Below are positions 23,938 to 35,925 of a DNA stretch of 64,000 nucleotides, piece after piece (positions within the stretch are counted from its first letter, which is position 1; the number at the start of each line of letters is the position of its first letter). The notes beneath the pieces were generated by a model. That model saw only the letters and a program-made list of their open reading frames with translations. It had not been told where the DNA came from and ran no database searches. Position numbers and translations under genes: made by a program. The DNA lies in the NCBI GenBank assembly GCA_029990175.1, contig JARKIP010000028.1:8806501-8870500 (forward strand). Direction: 5' to 3'. The DNA comes from Petunia secreta (taxonomy: Eukaryota > Streptophyta > Magnoliopsida > Solanales > Solanaceae).

Positions 23938-24829
23938 TGTTATTCCTGCAACCAAATAAATCAGAAAAGACAGAAAACAGAAGTATATTATCAGTTTGGT
24001 ATGGGACGATCCCGAGCCCACAATTTACTTGTGTCTCCTTAAGAAATCTAACCCCCTCACAGTTGCCCAAGGTTCACGGGTTAATTTCTCCCAGGATGGA
24101 ACAGGATAACAGTTCTACTGTAGCGGCACTTCAAACAGTAGAACACTGCGAACTCAAAGAAACGGAGCAAATCACACGACTTACTTAGTATGCAGAAAAG
24201 AGAGGGAATGCAGTAAGAAGTTTTGTATTTCTGTGTTTCAGTGTGTGTTCAAAGGTTGATGACTGACCAGTTTATCTTTGGAAAGAGTGTGAAGAGTTCA
24301 CCACTAATGGCCACTAACACCTGACTTCACTGCCACTAATGGCATCAGAATTCACTGCCACTAATGGCTGAATTCACTAAATGTCAGTAATGAATTGTCC
24401 ACTAATGAGAAAACGTGGGAGAGTGGGAGAACGTGGAGGAATAATTACTTTGGATTAATCAGATTAATCCATTCAGATTTCTGTTACACAAACAGATTAA
24501 ATATTAAATATTAATAATAAATTATTAATTAATTAATATTTTTAGTTTTGTTGGTCCAAAAAATTAAGTCAATCAATCAAATCAATTGACCGAAATTCGA
24601 AATCCGAATCCGAAGCCGAAAGCCGGAGACGAGCGAGCGACGACGACGGCGTGAGGCTTCCCTTCTTCTCAACCCTTTTAAGAGCTAAGAGAAGTGAATT
24701 TGAATTTAAACCCAACAAAAGTCTTTTCCTCTACCAATATGGGAGAAGGTGCATTTCCTTACAAAAAGGAACCTTTTCACCTTCCCACCCATTTCCCATT
24801 CACACTCTATTTATTCCAAAACCCCAAAA
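23938..24829 (-). repeat. 3' LTR of copia-2
   Basis: It is 892 bp. On the - strand it begins TTTTGGGGTTTTGG, where the other LTR has TGTTGGGATTTTGG, and ends GCAGGAATAACA. It contains one copy each of the two blocks that are amplified in the 5' LTR, and the roughly 370-bp stretch (about 24240-24610) that the 5' LTR lacks. A 10-bp perfect hairpin, GTTCTACTGT (24112-24121) and ACAGTAGAAC (24135-24144), lies at the block junction. Confidence 0.88.
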
Positions 24830-24839
24830 ATCCCCCACA
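24830..24839 (-). other. Probable polypurine tract of copia-2
   Basis: On the - strand TGTGGGGGAT directly precedes the 3' LTR, the expected place and composition for the plus-strand primer. Confidence 0.6.
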
Positions 24840-25382
24840 TGAATGGGGAATGGCTATATTGGAAATATGAATGACAGACTTGTGTGATTTGCAAGAAAGA
24901 ATTAGTTGCATCGGGATAAGTAGGTTTCCCTTTGAACTTTCCGTAGTGAACATACGTCGGATATACTCGGTCAATCGGTAGATTTGATATCTTTGAACCG
25001 TTGAGCTTTGGTGTATAGACAACGTAAGTCACACAACTAACCCTTAACCGTCTTTGGTTCTCACTGTTGTGTTCGTTTCAGCCATGAACACCGCCTGGTT
25101 TCATAAGTACTTAGAGAACTTGCCATACTGAATTCTCCTTGAAGCGGCTTCCACTTCACACTTACATAGGTAATTTCTAAACGTGTAATCCTATAGGTGT
25201 ACACTGTTTGATAATTAAAATATCAAACTTAGACAATCATTAAAAAATGCCTCTAGCATTTTACCCTTGGTACTTGAACATTGTCTAATCATGAGAATGG
25301 ACCAAACATTAACTGACAATGTTGGACCGTCAAACACGACTTTGTATTCTCCTTGAACCTAGTTCTTGGGATCTCCAGTCTC

Positions 25383-28300
25383 CTAGGTAGAGTTACCGCC
25401 GTGATGACTTGTCCTTGGCCATAGTCCCATTCCCTTCGATGAACACTCAACCGCCTCTCTAGTTAAACCTTTTGTAAGCGGATCCGCCACATTATCCCTT
25501 GACTTCACGTAGTCAATAGTGATAATTCCCCTAGAGAGTAGGTCCCTAACGGTTTTATGCCTTCGTCGTATGTGACGATTCTTACCGTTATACATGACAT
25601 TCCTCGCTCTTCCTATAGCCGATTGACTATCACAATGTATGCAAATTGGTGTCAACGGCTTAGGCCAAAACGGAATGTCTTCCAAAAAGTTCCGAAGTCA
25701 TTCAGCTTCTTCACCGGCTTTATCTAAGGCTATGAATTCAGCTTCCATAGTAGAGCGGGCAATACATGTTTGCTTGGACGATTTCCAAGACACCGCTCCT
25801 CCTCCAAGTGCGAAAATATATCCACTTGTGGACTTAGAATCAGTTGTGCCGGTGATCCAATTAGCATCACAATATCCTTCAATGACTGCAGGATACTTGT
25901 TATAATGTAATGCAAAGTCTTGAGTGTATTTTAAATACCCCAAAACACGTTTCATTGCCATCCAATGGGTCTGATTGGGATTACTCGTGTACCGACTTAG
26001 TTTACTTATAGCACAAGCTATATCTGGTCGAGTACAATTCATGACGTACATCAAACTTCCCAAAACACGTGCATAATCCCGTTGCGACGTGCTTTGACCT
26101 TTGTTCTTCTTTAGAGCAAGGTTTACATCAATAGGAGTCTTTGAAATTTTAAAATCCAAATATTTAAATTTTTCAAGAACACTATTGATGTAGTGAGTTT
26201 GAGACAACGCCAGACCTTGAGGAGTTCTATTGATCTTAACACCCAGAATTAAGTCCGCAACTCCTAAGTCTTTCATATCAAATTTGCTAGTCAACATGCG
26301 TTTCGTAGCATTTATATTGGCAATGTTATTGCTCATTATCAACATGTCGTCCACATACAAGCAAACAATGACTATAAAGTTATGAGTGTTCTTAATGTAG
26401 ACACATCTGTCACACTCGTTAATTTTAAAGCCATTTGACAATATTGTATGATCAAATTTCGCATGCCATTATTTAGGTGCTTGTTTCAGTCCATAAAGTG
26501 ACTTAACAAGTTTACACACCATCTTTTCTTTACTTGGAACCACGAACCCTTCAGATTGTTCCATGTAAATTTCTTCATCCAAATTCCCGTTTAAGAACGC
26601 TGTCTTAACGTCCATTTGATGGATTTCCAGACCATACACGGCGGCTGACGCTATTACATACGAATGGATGTAATTCTGGTTACCGGCGAGTATGTGTCAA
26701 AGTAGTCAAGACCTTCTTGTTGTCTATATCCTTTAACAACAAGCCTTGCCTTGTACTTGTCAATAGTGCCATCAGCTTTCATTTTCCTTTTGAAAATCCA
26801 CTTAGAACCTAATGGTTTGTTTCCAGGAGGAAGATCAACCAACTCCCAAGTATGGTTGCTCAAAATAGATTCTATTTCACTATTGACTGCCTCTTTCCAA
26901 AATGGAGAGTCTGAAGAAGACATTGCTTCTTTAAACGTCCGAGGCTCATTTTCCAACAGAAAAGTGACAAAGTCATCTCCAAATGAAGTAAAAGTTCTTT
27001 GACGCTTGCTCCGTCTTGGTTCTTCCTCATTTGGTGAATTTTCTTTGGTTCCTCCCCGAGGTCGTTTGGATCTTTCACCAACTGACTCACATTCCTTCTT
27101 ATACGGATATATTGTTTCAAAGAATTCAACACTATCTGATTCTATCACCGTATTAACATGAATGTCGGGATTTTCTGATTTATGAACCAGAAATTGATAT
27201 GCTTTACTGTTTATAGCATACCCAATGAAAACACAATCAACTGTTTTCGGTCCAATCTTAACCCTTTTGGGTTTTGGGACTTGCACTTTTGCCAAACACC
27301 CCCACACTTTGAAGTAATTCAAGTTGGGCTTCCTTCCTTTCCACTTTTCATATGGAATGGAAAATGTTTTGCTATGGGAAACTCGATTGAGTATTTGATT
27401 AGCCGTGAATATAGCTTCCCCCCACAAGTTCTGGGGTAGACCCGAACTGATTAACAAGGCATTCATCATCTCCTTTAATGTCCGATTTTTCCTTTCCGCA
27501 ATCCCATTGGATTGAGGCGTGTAAGGGGCAGTTGTTTGATGAATAATGCCATATTCCAAACATATTTGTTCAAAAGGAGATTCATATTCTCCACCCCTAT
27601 CACTTCTTATCATTTTGATCTTTTTGTTAAGTTGCGTTTCAACTTCATTTTTGTATTGCTTGAATGCGTCAATTGCCTCATCTTTACTACTAAGTAAATA
27701 AACATAGCAGTAACGAGTGCTATCATCAATAAAAGTTATGAAATACTTCTTTCCACCGCGAGATGGTATTGACTTCATGTCACAAATATCTGTATGAATT
27801 AAGTCTAATGGTTCAGAATCCCTTTCAATTGACTTGTAAGGGTGTTTAGCATATTTAGACTCAACACATATTTGACATTTTGACTTAGCGCAATCAAATT
27901 TAGGCAATACTTCCAAATTGATCATTTCTCGCAAGGTTTTATAATTGACATGTCCCAAACGAGAATGCCATAAATTATTTGACTCAAGTAAGTAAGAAGA
28001 AGCTGCAATTTTATTCATAGTGTCAACGACCATTACATTGAGTTTGAAAAGGCCATCAGTCAGGTAACATTTTCCTACATACAGCTCATTCTTAGTTATT
28101 ACAACTTTGTCAGAAACAAACACACACTTAAACCCGTTTTTCACAAGAAGTGCAGTAGACACCAAGTTCTTCCTTATTTCAGGAACGTGAAGAACATTGG
28201 TCAGAGTCACAACCTTGCCAGACGTCATCTTGAGGAATATCTTCCCATATCCTTCAATTTTGGCCGTTGCAGAATTGCCCATAGAGAGCGCCTCATCAGG

Positions 28301-28588
28301 TCCAGCGGGAGCATATGAAGCGAAGGCTTCCTTCACAGCACAAACATGGCGGGTGGCTCCTGAATCAATCCACCATTCCTTAGGATTTCCAACTAAGTTG
28401 CATTCAGAAATCATAGCACATAAATCAATGTCTTGCACTCCTTGGGCCAATTTTGTCTCTTCAACCATGTTTGCTTGACCTTTTTCCTTTTTCCTGTCCT
28501 TCTTTGCAGCACGACAGTCTGCGGACTTATGTCCAATCTTGCCACAGTTGTAGCAATTTCTCTTGAACTTTTTCTTGCTGGGGTTGGT
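25383..28588 (-). pseudogene. copia-2 pol (protease, integrase, RT, RNase H), broken
   Basis: The longest intact piece, 28468-26654, covers the gag-pol linker, protease (WWIDSGATRHVC), integrase (LWHSRLGHVN ... CQICVESK; IHTDICDMKS; RSDRGGEYES; NGIAERKN) and the start of RT (WELVDLPPGNKPLGSKWIFK). The frame shifts near 26653. The next piece has a stop near 26474 and then the RT core with YVDDMLI (about 26340-26360) and RNase H (YCDANW, STMEAEFIALDKA). A TGA at about 25695 stands where a tryptophan is usual, after EEAE. The remainder runs to the TAG at 25383-25385. Functionally this was the replication and integration polyprotein; this copy cannot express it whole. Confidence 0.9.
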
Positions 28589-29415
28589 CTTCCTCTCTTA
28601 TTTTGATTTGGAGTATGCTCAACAATATTTGCTCCCGCTATTGCAGCACTTCCACGAGCCTTCTTTTCAGCAGATTTGTTGTCCTCTTCAATCCTCAAGC
28701 GTACAATCAAATCTTCAAGGGTCATCTCCTTGCGCTTGTGTTTCAAGTAATTTTTAAAGTCCTTCCATGATGGAGGTAACTTTTCAATCATGGCTGCAAC
28801 TTGAAACGCCTCATTAATCTTCAAACCTTCAAAGAAAAGTTTGTTAGCAACAACATAAATAATACTCTTAACATAAGTATTAATCAGGATCAAACCTTCA
28901 GCAAGGAGATCATGGATAAGGACTTGAAGTTCTTGGACTTGGGACACAACAGATTTGTTATCCACCATTTTATAATCCAGAAATTTGGCAGCCACAAATT
29001 TCTTCAGTCCAGCGTCTTCAGTCTTATATTTCTTTTCTAGAACATCCCACAGTTTCTTAGACGTTTCAACATTACTGTAAACGTTGTACAGGTCATCTTC
29101 CAAGCCACTTAGAATGTAGTTCTTGCATAGGAAGTCAGAATGCTTCCAAGCCTCAATCACAAGGAAACGTTCGTTTTCAGGTGTTTCATCAGTCAGGACT
29201 GGAGCATCCTCCTTGATAAACCTTTGCAGGCTTAAGGTGGTCAGATAAAAGAACATCTTTTGCTGCCACCTTTTAAAGTCCACACCAGAAAACTTCCCCC
29301 GCTTTTCTGCAGGTGGCATAACCGTTGCAGCAGCACGGCTAGGCCCAGCAGCACCAGAAACTGCGGTAGCATTAGTATTCACAGCAGGGATAGTTTGTTC
29401 CACTCCGTTAGTCAT
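28589..29415 (-). pseudogene. copia-2 gag, one frameshift
   Basis: The probable start is the ATG at 29415 (MTNGVEQTIPAV); an in-frame ATG 18 bases upstream (29433) is less likely. The gag core reads KRWQQKMFFYL ... ETSKKLWDVLEKKY ... VSQVQELQVLIHDLL and is intact. A one-base loss in a C run near 28590-28596 moves the zinc knuckle (CYNCGKIGHKSADC, CX2CX4HX4C) into the frame that continues into pol. Without that change gag and pol would be one frame, the normal copia arrangement. Confidence 0.85.
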
Positions 29416-29468
29416 CTCTGTGATGTGACACAAGCAGAAACAATATTAATAAACTGTTTAAACAATAG

Positions 29469-29622
29469 GAGTAGAAAAAACCATGAAGGCTTTTAGTCCC
29501 CACAAACAGATTATTTCACAGTAATTAGGAGTAGCAAAACCACGAATGTTTTAGTCTCCACAGCAGATTAATATATTATATACGAGTAGAAAACCACAAA
29601 GGTTTTAGTCTCCTTAACCGGT
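29469..29622 (-). repeat. Three degenerate about 57-bp tandem repeats in copia-2 leader
   Basis: The + strand shows GAGTAGAAAAAACCATGAAGG (shortened here), GAGTAGCAAAACCACGAATG and GAGTAGAAAACCACAAAGG near 29470, 29528 and 29584. Each is followed by TTTTAGTC(T/C)CC, and the first two then by CAGATTA. They lie between the 5' LTR and gag. Each unit holds a small imperfect inverted repeat (AAAACC ... GGTTTT). Their function is unknown. Confidence 0.7.
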
Positions 29623-29667
29623 ATTTATTTAAGTGCAGAAAATAAATAACATAAGATTTCTTTAGCT

Positions 29668-30597
29668 TGTTATTCCTGCAACCAAATAAATCAGAAAAGA
29701 CAGAAAACAGAAGTATATTATCAGTTTGGTATGGGACGATCCTGAGCCCACAATTTACTTGTGTCATCTTAAGAAATCTAACCCCCTCACAGTTGCCCAA
29801 GGTTCACGGGTTAATTTCTCCTAGGATGGAACGGGATAACAGTTCTACTGTAGCGGGTTCACGGGTTAATTTCTCCTAGGATGGAACGGGATAACAGTTC
29901 TACTGTAGCGGCACTTCAAACAGTAGAACACTGCGAACTCAAAGAAACGGAGCAAATCACACGACTTACTTAGTATGCAGAAAAGACAGTTCTACTGTAG
30001 CGGGTTCACGGGTTAATTTCTCCTAGGATGGAACGGGATAACAGTTCTACTGTAGCGGCATATCAAACAGTAGAACAGTGCGAACTCAAAGAAACGGAGC
30101 AAATCACACGACTTACTTAGTATGCAGAGGCACTTCAAACAGTAGAACACTGCGAACTCAAAGAAACGGAGCAAATCACACGACTTACTTAGTATGCAGA
30201 AAAGACAGTTCTACTGTAGCGGGTTCACGGGTTAATTTCTCCTAGGATGGAACGGGATAACAGTTCTACTGTAGCGGCACTTCAAACAGTAGAACAGTGC
30301 GAACTCAAAGAAACGGAGCAAATCACACGACTTACTTAGTATGCAGAAAAGAGAGGGAATGCAGTAAGAAGTTTTGTATTTCTGTGTTTCCGGAAGCCGA
30401 GACGAGCGACGACGACGGCGCGAGGCTTCCCTTCTTCTCAACCCTTTTAAGAGCTAAGAGAAGTGAATTTGTATTTAAACCCAACAAAAGTCTTTTCCTC
30501 TACCAATATGGGAGAAGATACATCTCCTTACAAAAAGGAACCTTTTCACCTTCCCACCCATTTCCATTCACACTCTATTTATTCCAAAATCCCAACA
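29668..30597 (-). repeat. 5' LTR of copia-2, rearranged
   Basis: It is 930 bp. On the - strand it begins TGTTGGGATTTTGG and ends GCAGGAATAACA. Compared with the other LTR it lacks about 370 bp (junction at about 30389-30390, TGTGTTTC/CGGAAG) and has gained extra copies of two blocks at 29811-30345. Because both LTRs are made from one template, these differences arose during or after insertion, or are an assembly error. Confidence 0.85.
29811..30345 (-). repeat. Nested tandem amplification inside the copia-2 5' LTR
   Basis: Two blocks alternate on the + strand. Block A starts GGTTCACGGGTTAATTTCTC and ends CTACTGTAGCG (about 54 bp). Block B starts GCACTTCAAACAGTAGAACA and ends CTTAGTATGCAG (about 70 bp). 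The order is A-A-B-A-B-B-A-B, four of each, where the other LTR has one A and one B. A/B junctions fall at the 10-bp hairpin formed by GTTCTACTGT and ACAGTAGAAC. Confidence 0.85.
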
Positions 30598-30602
30598 GTA
30601 AG

Positions 30603-31330
30603 TCTGCATAAGTCATGCACGAAGGAAGTTAGTGTTACGAAATCAAATTTGAGGCGAGTTTTTTTGGAATTATCCATTTAGTTTTACGGCTATAACGACG
30701 GTGTGAGTTAAATGATGTTAGTTGAATGACATTGGTGATATAAAATAAACATAACTAACTTTTATAAGTGGTTAATTTACTATACTTGAATTACCATATA
30801 AATTATTATTTACTCAAATTGTTGTAAGGGTGTTTATTATTACGTCAGGAATTGCGTAATATTCTTCATATGATATGACACAAAGTCTTACTATATTGGA
30901 TGCAATAATAAAACAAATCCCATAAATGACGAGATAGTCTATTCAGTGTATATATATCCACTGAATCCCAGAACCACCATCTATAAACAGTGAAATGATG
31001 AAAAGCGTAGTGGTACTACTGCAGGTATTTCAAGTTCACAAGGGAAAGAGTTGCATATGTACAAATCCCAGAAATGACTATTCAGAATATTCAATGATTC
31101 CTAGGAACACAAGTTACACTGTTACAGTGAAAAAACCACATGAAATAATGAAACGCATAATGCGCAGGAATTTCAATATCACAAGGGATTAAAATTTTGT
31201 GCACAACATATATTTTATTTTATCGGGTTATACTAATCTACAATAACTTTTCAGAGTAATAGGAGGTAAAATAGAGTAGTGACCTACTATAATTGATTAA
31301 TTGGAATAAATACTACTGTATTTATACTAG
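30603..31330. other. Intergenic DNA with a degenerate direct repeat
   Basis: Two related stretches at about 30989-31052 and 31124-31186 share GAAAT(G/A)ATGAAA(A/C)GC, TGCAGG or GCAGGAATTTCAA, and CACAAGGGA. An open frame of 65 codons (30995-31192) spans them, but it matches no family I know and is probably not a gene. Confidence 0.45.
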
Positions 31331-31998
31331 TAGATTTGTTTGGCCATGCTGCAAAAAAACTGCTTAATTTGAAAAATACTTCTATCATAAGTACTTTTCA
31401 GATAAGTACTTTTAAAGAATAAATAGTTTGTGTTTGGCCAACTCATTTGAGAAGTGTTTTTCTAAACAGTTTGTGTTTGGATAATCTTTACAAAAAGTAT
31501 TTTTGAGTGTCAAATTACGAAAAAATGCATTACTAAGATTGATTATGCGACTAATATTATTTAAACGTATTAAAAATTTAAATATTTTTTTCAATAAAAG
31601 AATTAATTTATTATTTTATTTTCATTTAGTTTAAATATAAAATAAAAGAAAATATATACTATGATTTTAATCAATAGAGTAAGATTAAACCAAAAGAAAG
31701 AAGCAGAAAATAAAGTTTTATTTATAGTTAAAAAATATATTGGTTAAAATAATTAAATATAGTATGATAAATAAATATTTTTTGTAAGGATATTTTTGTC
31801 TTAAAAAATTAATAAACAGCTTCTGCTTCTGGGGAGAAGCAGAAATTTGTAGCTTCTCCTCAACAACAGAAAAACTGCTTCCGCTTCTTTTCAAAAGTAC
31901 TTTTTTCTTTGGCCGAACACTTCAAAATTCTTCAAAAGCATTTTTTTCTAAAAAAAAAAAATACTTTTATTTTTTGAGAAACTTGGCCAAACAGGCTA
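31331..31998. mobile_element. MITE, about 670 bp
   Basis: Terminal inverted repeats: left TAGATTTGTTTGGCCATGCT, right (reversed) TAGCCTGTTTGGCCAAGTTT. Subterminal TTTGTGTTTGGCCAA and AAAAGTACTTTT words recur inward. An internal palindrome CTTCTGCTTCTGGGGAGAAGCAG is present. There is no coding frame. The GTTTGGCCA ends are those of a MITE type frequent in Solanaceae. The target duplication is not clear. Confidence 0.65.
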
Positions 31999-32675
31999 AT
32001 ATGTATTACTTCAATCCAAAGGGTTGAAAAGTCTGAACTGCAGTGAACGCCACATGTCATATATATGTATTAGCATTCTCGTTTGTGTGCGCGCGTTTTG
32101 CGTTAATTTCCTGAAATTAAATATATTGGTCGATGTCAACGTATCATTGTCGGCAAATTGGAAAGTAAAGTAGTGTTAGATTACATATCTATTAAGGTCT
32201 TGAAGAATGTTGAAATTAAAGCCCTCAAAATTTGAAGGAGTCTTATCATATCACTAGGAAAAGCAGTGCTACATTAGCAGCATTTTGGATCCATGGACTT
32301 GGTAATGATTATACTAAACACAAGCAGCAAGGAGAAGCCTACAATTTAAAGTAAAAGTTCATTTCTTTTTCTTTTCCAAGTTTAAAAAGGATTAAGGGCT
32401 ATGAACTTGGAATGCTACGACGTGCATCTAATAAGCTAGAAAGGGATGGAAGTGAGTGGAAAGTGAACTAAAAAGTAAAAAGATGGAGGAGGAGAGGAGA
32501 TTTTTATTTTTTTTAAGAGATTTGATATGTTATGTTGAGTGCTCAACTTAACTACCAACTCAAACTTCAAGATTGATGTTTTATTTATACGTACTGATAA
32601 TTTAATAGAGTAAATTATTTTCACATTATTATTGTATTTTAATTTTTTATAGTTAGTAGGTAATATCTTTCTTAA
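31999..32675. other. AT-rich intergenic DNA
   Basis: No gene, RNA or repeat is recognised apart from homopolymer runs. Confidence 0.5.
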
Positions 32676-32775
32676 TAGAGGGTCTATCAGAAATAACCTC
32701 CCCATCTTGATGGGGTAAGATATGCGTATATCTCATCTTGTGAAATACACTGCGTATGTTGTTGTTGTAGTTAGT
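32676..32775 (-). repeat. Decayed ACAACAACA-headed repeat (copy 4, inverted)
   Basis: Read on the - strand it starts TACAACAACAACATACGCAG, then TGTATTTCACAAGATGAGAT, and ends near TTCTGATAGACCCTCTATT. This is the same order as copies 1 and 2. Confidence 0.5.
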
Positions 32776-35701
32776 TGGTAATTTGCTATCTTATTTTCTA
32801 AGTTACTAACTCTTTTTTTATGGACATTTACGTATTTTTTTGGTGTTCTAACAATTTACACTATCAATATATATAAATTTAGTTACTTATATATAAGTAT
32901 ATAAAAGGGTGAATTTGATGTCTTATATATGTTGGGTGGATAGAGTGCTTAATAACCAACCTGACCTTTTTGACAAATTCTAGTTCGAAGAGCAATACGT
33001 GGATCACATATGAAAAGGTTGGTTGAATAGACTGAAGCTTATTTACTCATGTTTTTTTTATTTTTTTTGGGTTCCTTTTTGAATCTACAATAGTTGACTC
33101 ATTATCTATGATGCTAGCGGAATCCAATAAAGCATCTCTATCCAATAATCCTTGTTTTCCTGGAAACATCAGTCATGAAACATTTCTTTTTATTTTATTT
33201 TTCTTTTACTTTAAAAAGAGAAAGGTACTTTTAAATTTTGATTAAAATAACAAGAAATGGTATTAGGTTTAGTTTTAGTTAGCCGTGGCACATGAAATTA
33301 GCTTAATTCATGCACACAGCCGGTTTAGTTTGAGCTACTAATTTTGTGTGTGAAATGAAGAATAGAGAAAGGTTAGCTTAATTCACGTAAGATATATATT
33401 TTCTCATAATTCTCTTAAAACTTTCGGCGTTGTTGTATCTTTACAGTTTCGATTGAATTTTAATTACAATACTTTAATATGAAGCTGTATTTACAACCTT
33501 ACCAAAATTAATTTGTGCGCAACACACTGCAGTAATTAGAATTGAAGAATGTAATTCGTTATGGGTTTTTCCTTATTTTCCAATATTTGGATTGTAAAGG
33601 AAGGTCAAAAGTGAATGTCAGTTGCTAGTGATCTGCTCAGAAATATATTATGGAGCAAAGTAATAAATACAATAGCTGTCACTTATTATTCTTCGATATT
33701 CATTTATTCATGGCTCAAAATTAGAGTCGAACCAAATTGTATACAGTAACTTTCTAAAAATAAATAACCTGACCATCTCTTTTGTTTTTTTTTCATTATA
33801 TGAATCACTTTATATAGTACTCGCACAACTCTGAATAATATCTGACATTAAATTTACTAGGAAATAAGAATGCTTGTATCAATATGTACTGGTACTTATA
33901 AATCTTTTTTCGAAATATTGATATAGATATATGGATAATGAATGACATATATATGCATTAGGCTTAAATAAGAGAAGGTGGTCGAAGCCTAATAAGTTGA
34001 TGGGATCTACACCCAATTTCAAAAGCAATGTCTCTACTTTGTCCCCCACATTGTCCACACTACACCAATTTCTCCAACATACACTACATCATAAAGACTT
34101 TTTGTAAGAGAAGTCTCAAAGGGTCCTTTTAAAACTTTAATACTAGTACTTTAAACCATCAAAAGACATGGTAGGATAATTGAGATCTCTTTCATTTTTA
34201 TCACATGTCTAGGATTTGAGTTAAAAGAATAAAGAACTCTTTGATTAGAAAGTATTTACCCATAAATTCATATATATAGTACCAAATAGTTAAACATAAA
34301 TTATAAGAAAACCTTAATACATTGAAATTTGATTTAGTTTAGGTTCTACGAAATGATAGTTCAAAAGAATTATTTACGTAATTAAATCAACTAAACGGTA
34401 GTAATTAAGTACATGTAAATTTTGTAATAATAAGTACCCTGATAAATGGTCCACTATCTCAAGAATAAATTTTAGTAGTGATATGTTAAAAATCTTTACG
34501 CTGTTGTAAACTGGAATCCTATATATATACATCATAAAGTTCGTCTTATGTAGGCCTGCACTTGATTGCTCTTTCTCGCCGACAATCCAATGGTCTATAG
34601 CCAAGTGTTAGGAAGAAACTTGATTGTAGGGGCTGTTTCATACTGAACCATTTAATTGGCAAATTCTGCCAAGTGCCAAAACAATACTATATTATAATAA
34701 CAATAGTATTATAGAATAAGATTCTGTATAAAATCTTAACATCTTGTCTCTCATATCCAAAAAGCGTAAACTTTATACATATTCCTCACATTCTTTTAAG
34801 AGATTCTCAAGTGTTTAGAACGGTTCGGTAAGGACAATATAATGGATTTATTCTTTTACTGTCCTCACTTAATAAATACAGTACTAAATATTGTTTATCA
34901 TAGAATTCAAATGTTATGTGCATTTAACTAGACATCACATATTGTCTCACATAATTCTTCAAATTGATTCTAATAATCTCATATGACATATAACCAGTTC
35001 AAAGTTTTGCGCACCTTAATTTGTTTCTATTGTCAAGATTTGATTTAGCAATTTGAAACGCTTTAGTTAAGTCGAGACTGATTAGCTGCTTTTAATTATA
35101 AGAAATATTGGGAGCATATCACTCCTCAATGAGTTATATATGACGGAATTATATGTTAGCCAATTAGGCGGGCTACTAAGTACCTAATATAAGATGATTT
35201 AAATTAAAAAAGAAACGAAAAAGGTAGGGAAATGTGTATTTATGTGTATATTGTTTAACCTAACTCTCGGTGCTAAGAAATAGTGTAATTCTTGAAAACC
35301 GAGGGTTGGGGGGCAAAAGTGAGAGGGGTTAGTTTGAAAAAGTTTATCTGTTGTGTAACAAGGTTACAATGCACATGGTGGTGTTTTAAGAAAGGATGAA
35401 ATATTTAGAAGAAATGGCCCCCCATTTTAGCTTTACTGGTGGTTGTCTCGTACCGGGACATAGCAATTCATAGTGATCATTTTGCTGAGGAACATTATGT
35501 TTTAACTATGAGAGAATATAAAATATTTGTTGGAAGAGTTTTACAGATTCGACCTGTTTCCTTCTTTCTGGAATAAAACATTACTACCTTATTGCTACAA
35601 CGCGATCTAGCTAGTGGATTGTGAATTTATATACATACACCTAATTAAGTATCCAAATTACATGCGACGTTAGGGTAACTGTTTATAACATATGATATAG
35701 T
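32776..35701. other. AT-rich intergenic DNA
   Basis: I see no coding frame with a recognisable product, no tRNA and no clear repeat pair in this 2.9-kb stretch. Confidence 0.5.
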
Positions 35702-35715
35702 AACATGCAAAACTT

Positions 35716-35918
35716 CTAAAGATCACGCTATTAAGACACCTGCTCAACAAGATATCCAGAGGGACAAGGGGAAAGGCATACAAACAGCTCCACTATTAAA
35801 CATTATTGATTTTCCAGAGCTGAGTAATGTCAAGACAAGAAATGCCTTTAGTGTGTTGAGAATTCAAGAGCCAGTAACCAATCAGAGTCTCCCCTTTGAT
35901 AGAGGGGGGCTCAGCTAG
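35716..35918 (+). pseudogene. LINE ORF1 C-terminal fragment
   Basis: An open frame from the truncation point reads SKDHAIKTPAQQDIQRDKGK and on to a TAG at 35916-35918, eight bases before the ORF2 start. A Lys/Gln-rich tail is usual for the nucleic-acid-binding ORF1 protein of plant L1 elements. No zinc knuckle remains. Confidence 0.5.
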
Positions 35919-35925
35919 GATCTAA

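Larger units (their letters stand above)
23938..30597 (-). mobile_element. Ty1/copia LTR retrotransposon on the - strand (copia-2)
   Basis: The element is flanked by a perfect 5-bp target duplication GTAAG (23933-23937 and 30598-30602). Read on the - strand: 5' LTR 30597-29668, leader, gag, pol (protease, integrase, RT, RNase H) ending at 25383, about 550 bases of spacer, purine tract, 3' LTR 24829-23938. The LTR ends match except for the changes listed separately. Coding is broken by one gag frameshift, one pol frameshift and at least two stops. No TGG-starting primer site is visible at the expected position beside the 5' LTR (29667 leftwards). Sequence decay is milder than in copia-1. Confidence 0.93.

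Noticed and set aside
29811..30345. Regularly repeated blocks resembling an array such as CRISPR
   Set aside because: The blocks are unequal (about 54 and 70 bp), have no unique spacers, lie within an LTR of a plant retrotransposon, and exist once in the partner LTR.
30995..31192. 65-codon open frame between copia-2 and the MITE
   Set aside because: It spans a degenerate direct repeat, resembles nothing known, and has no regulatory context.
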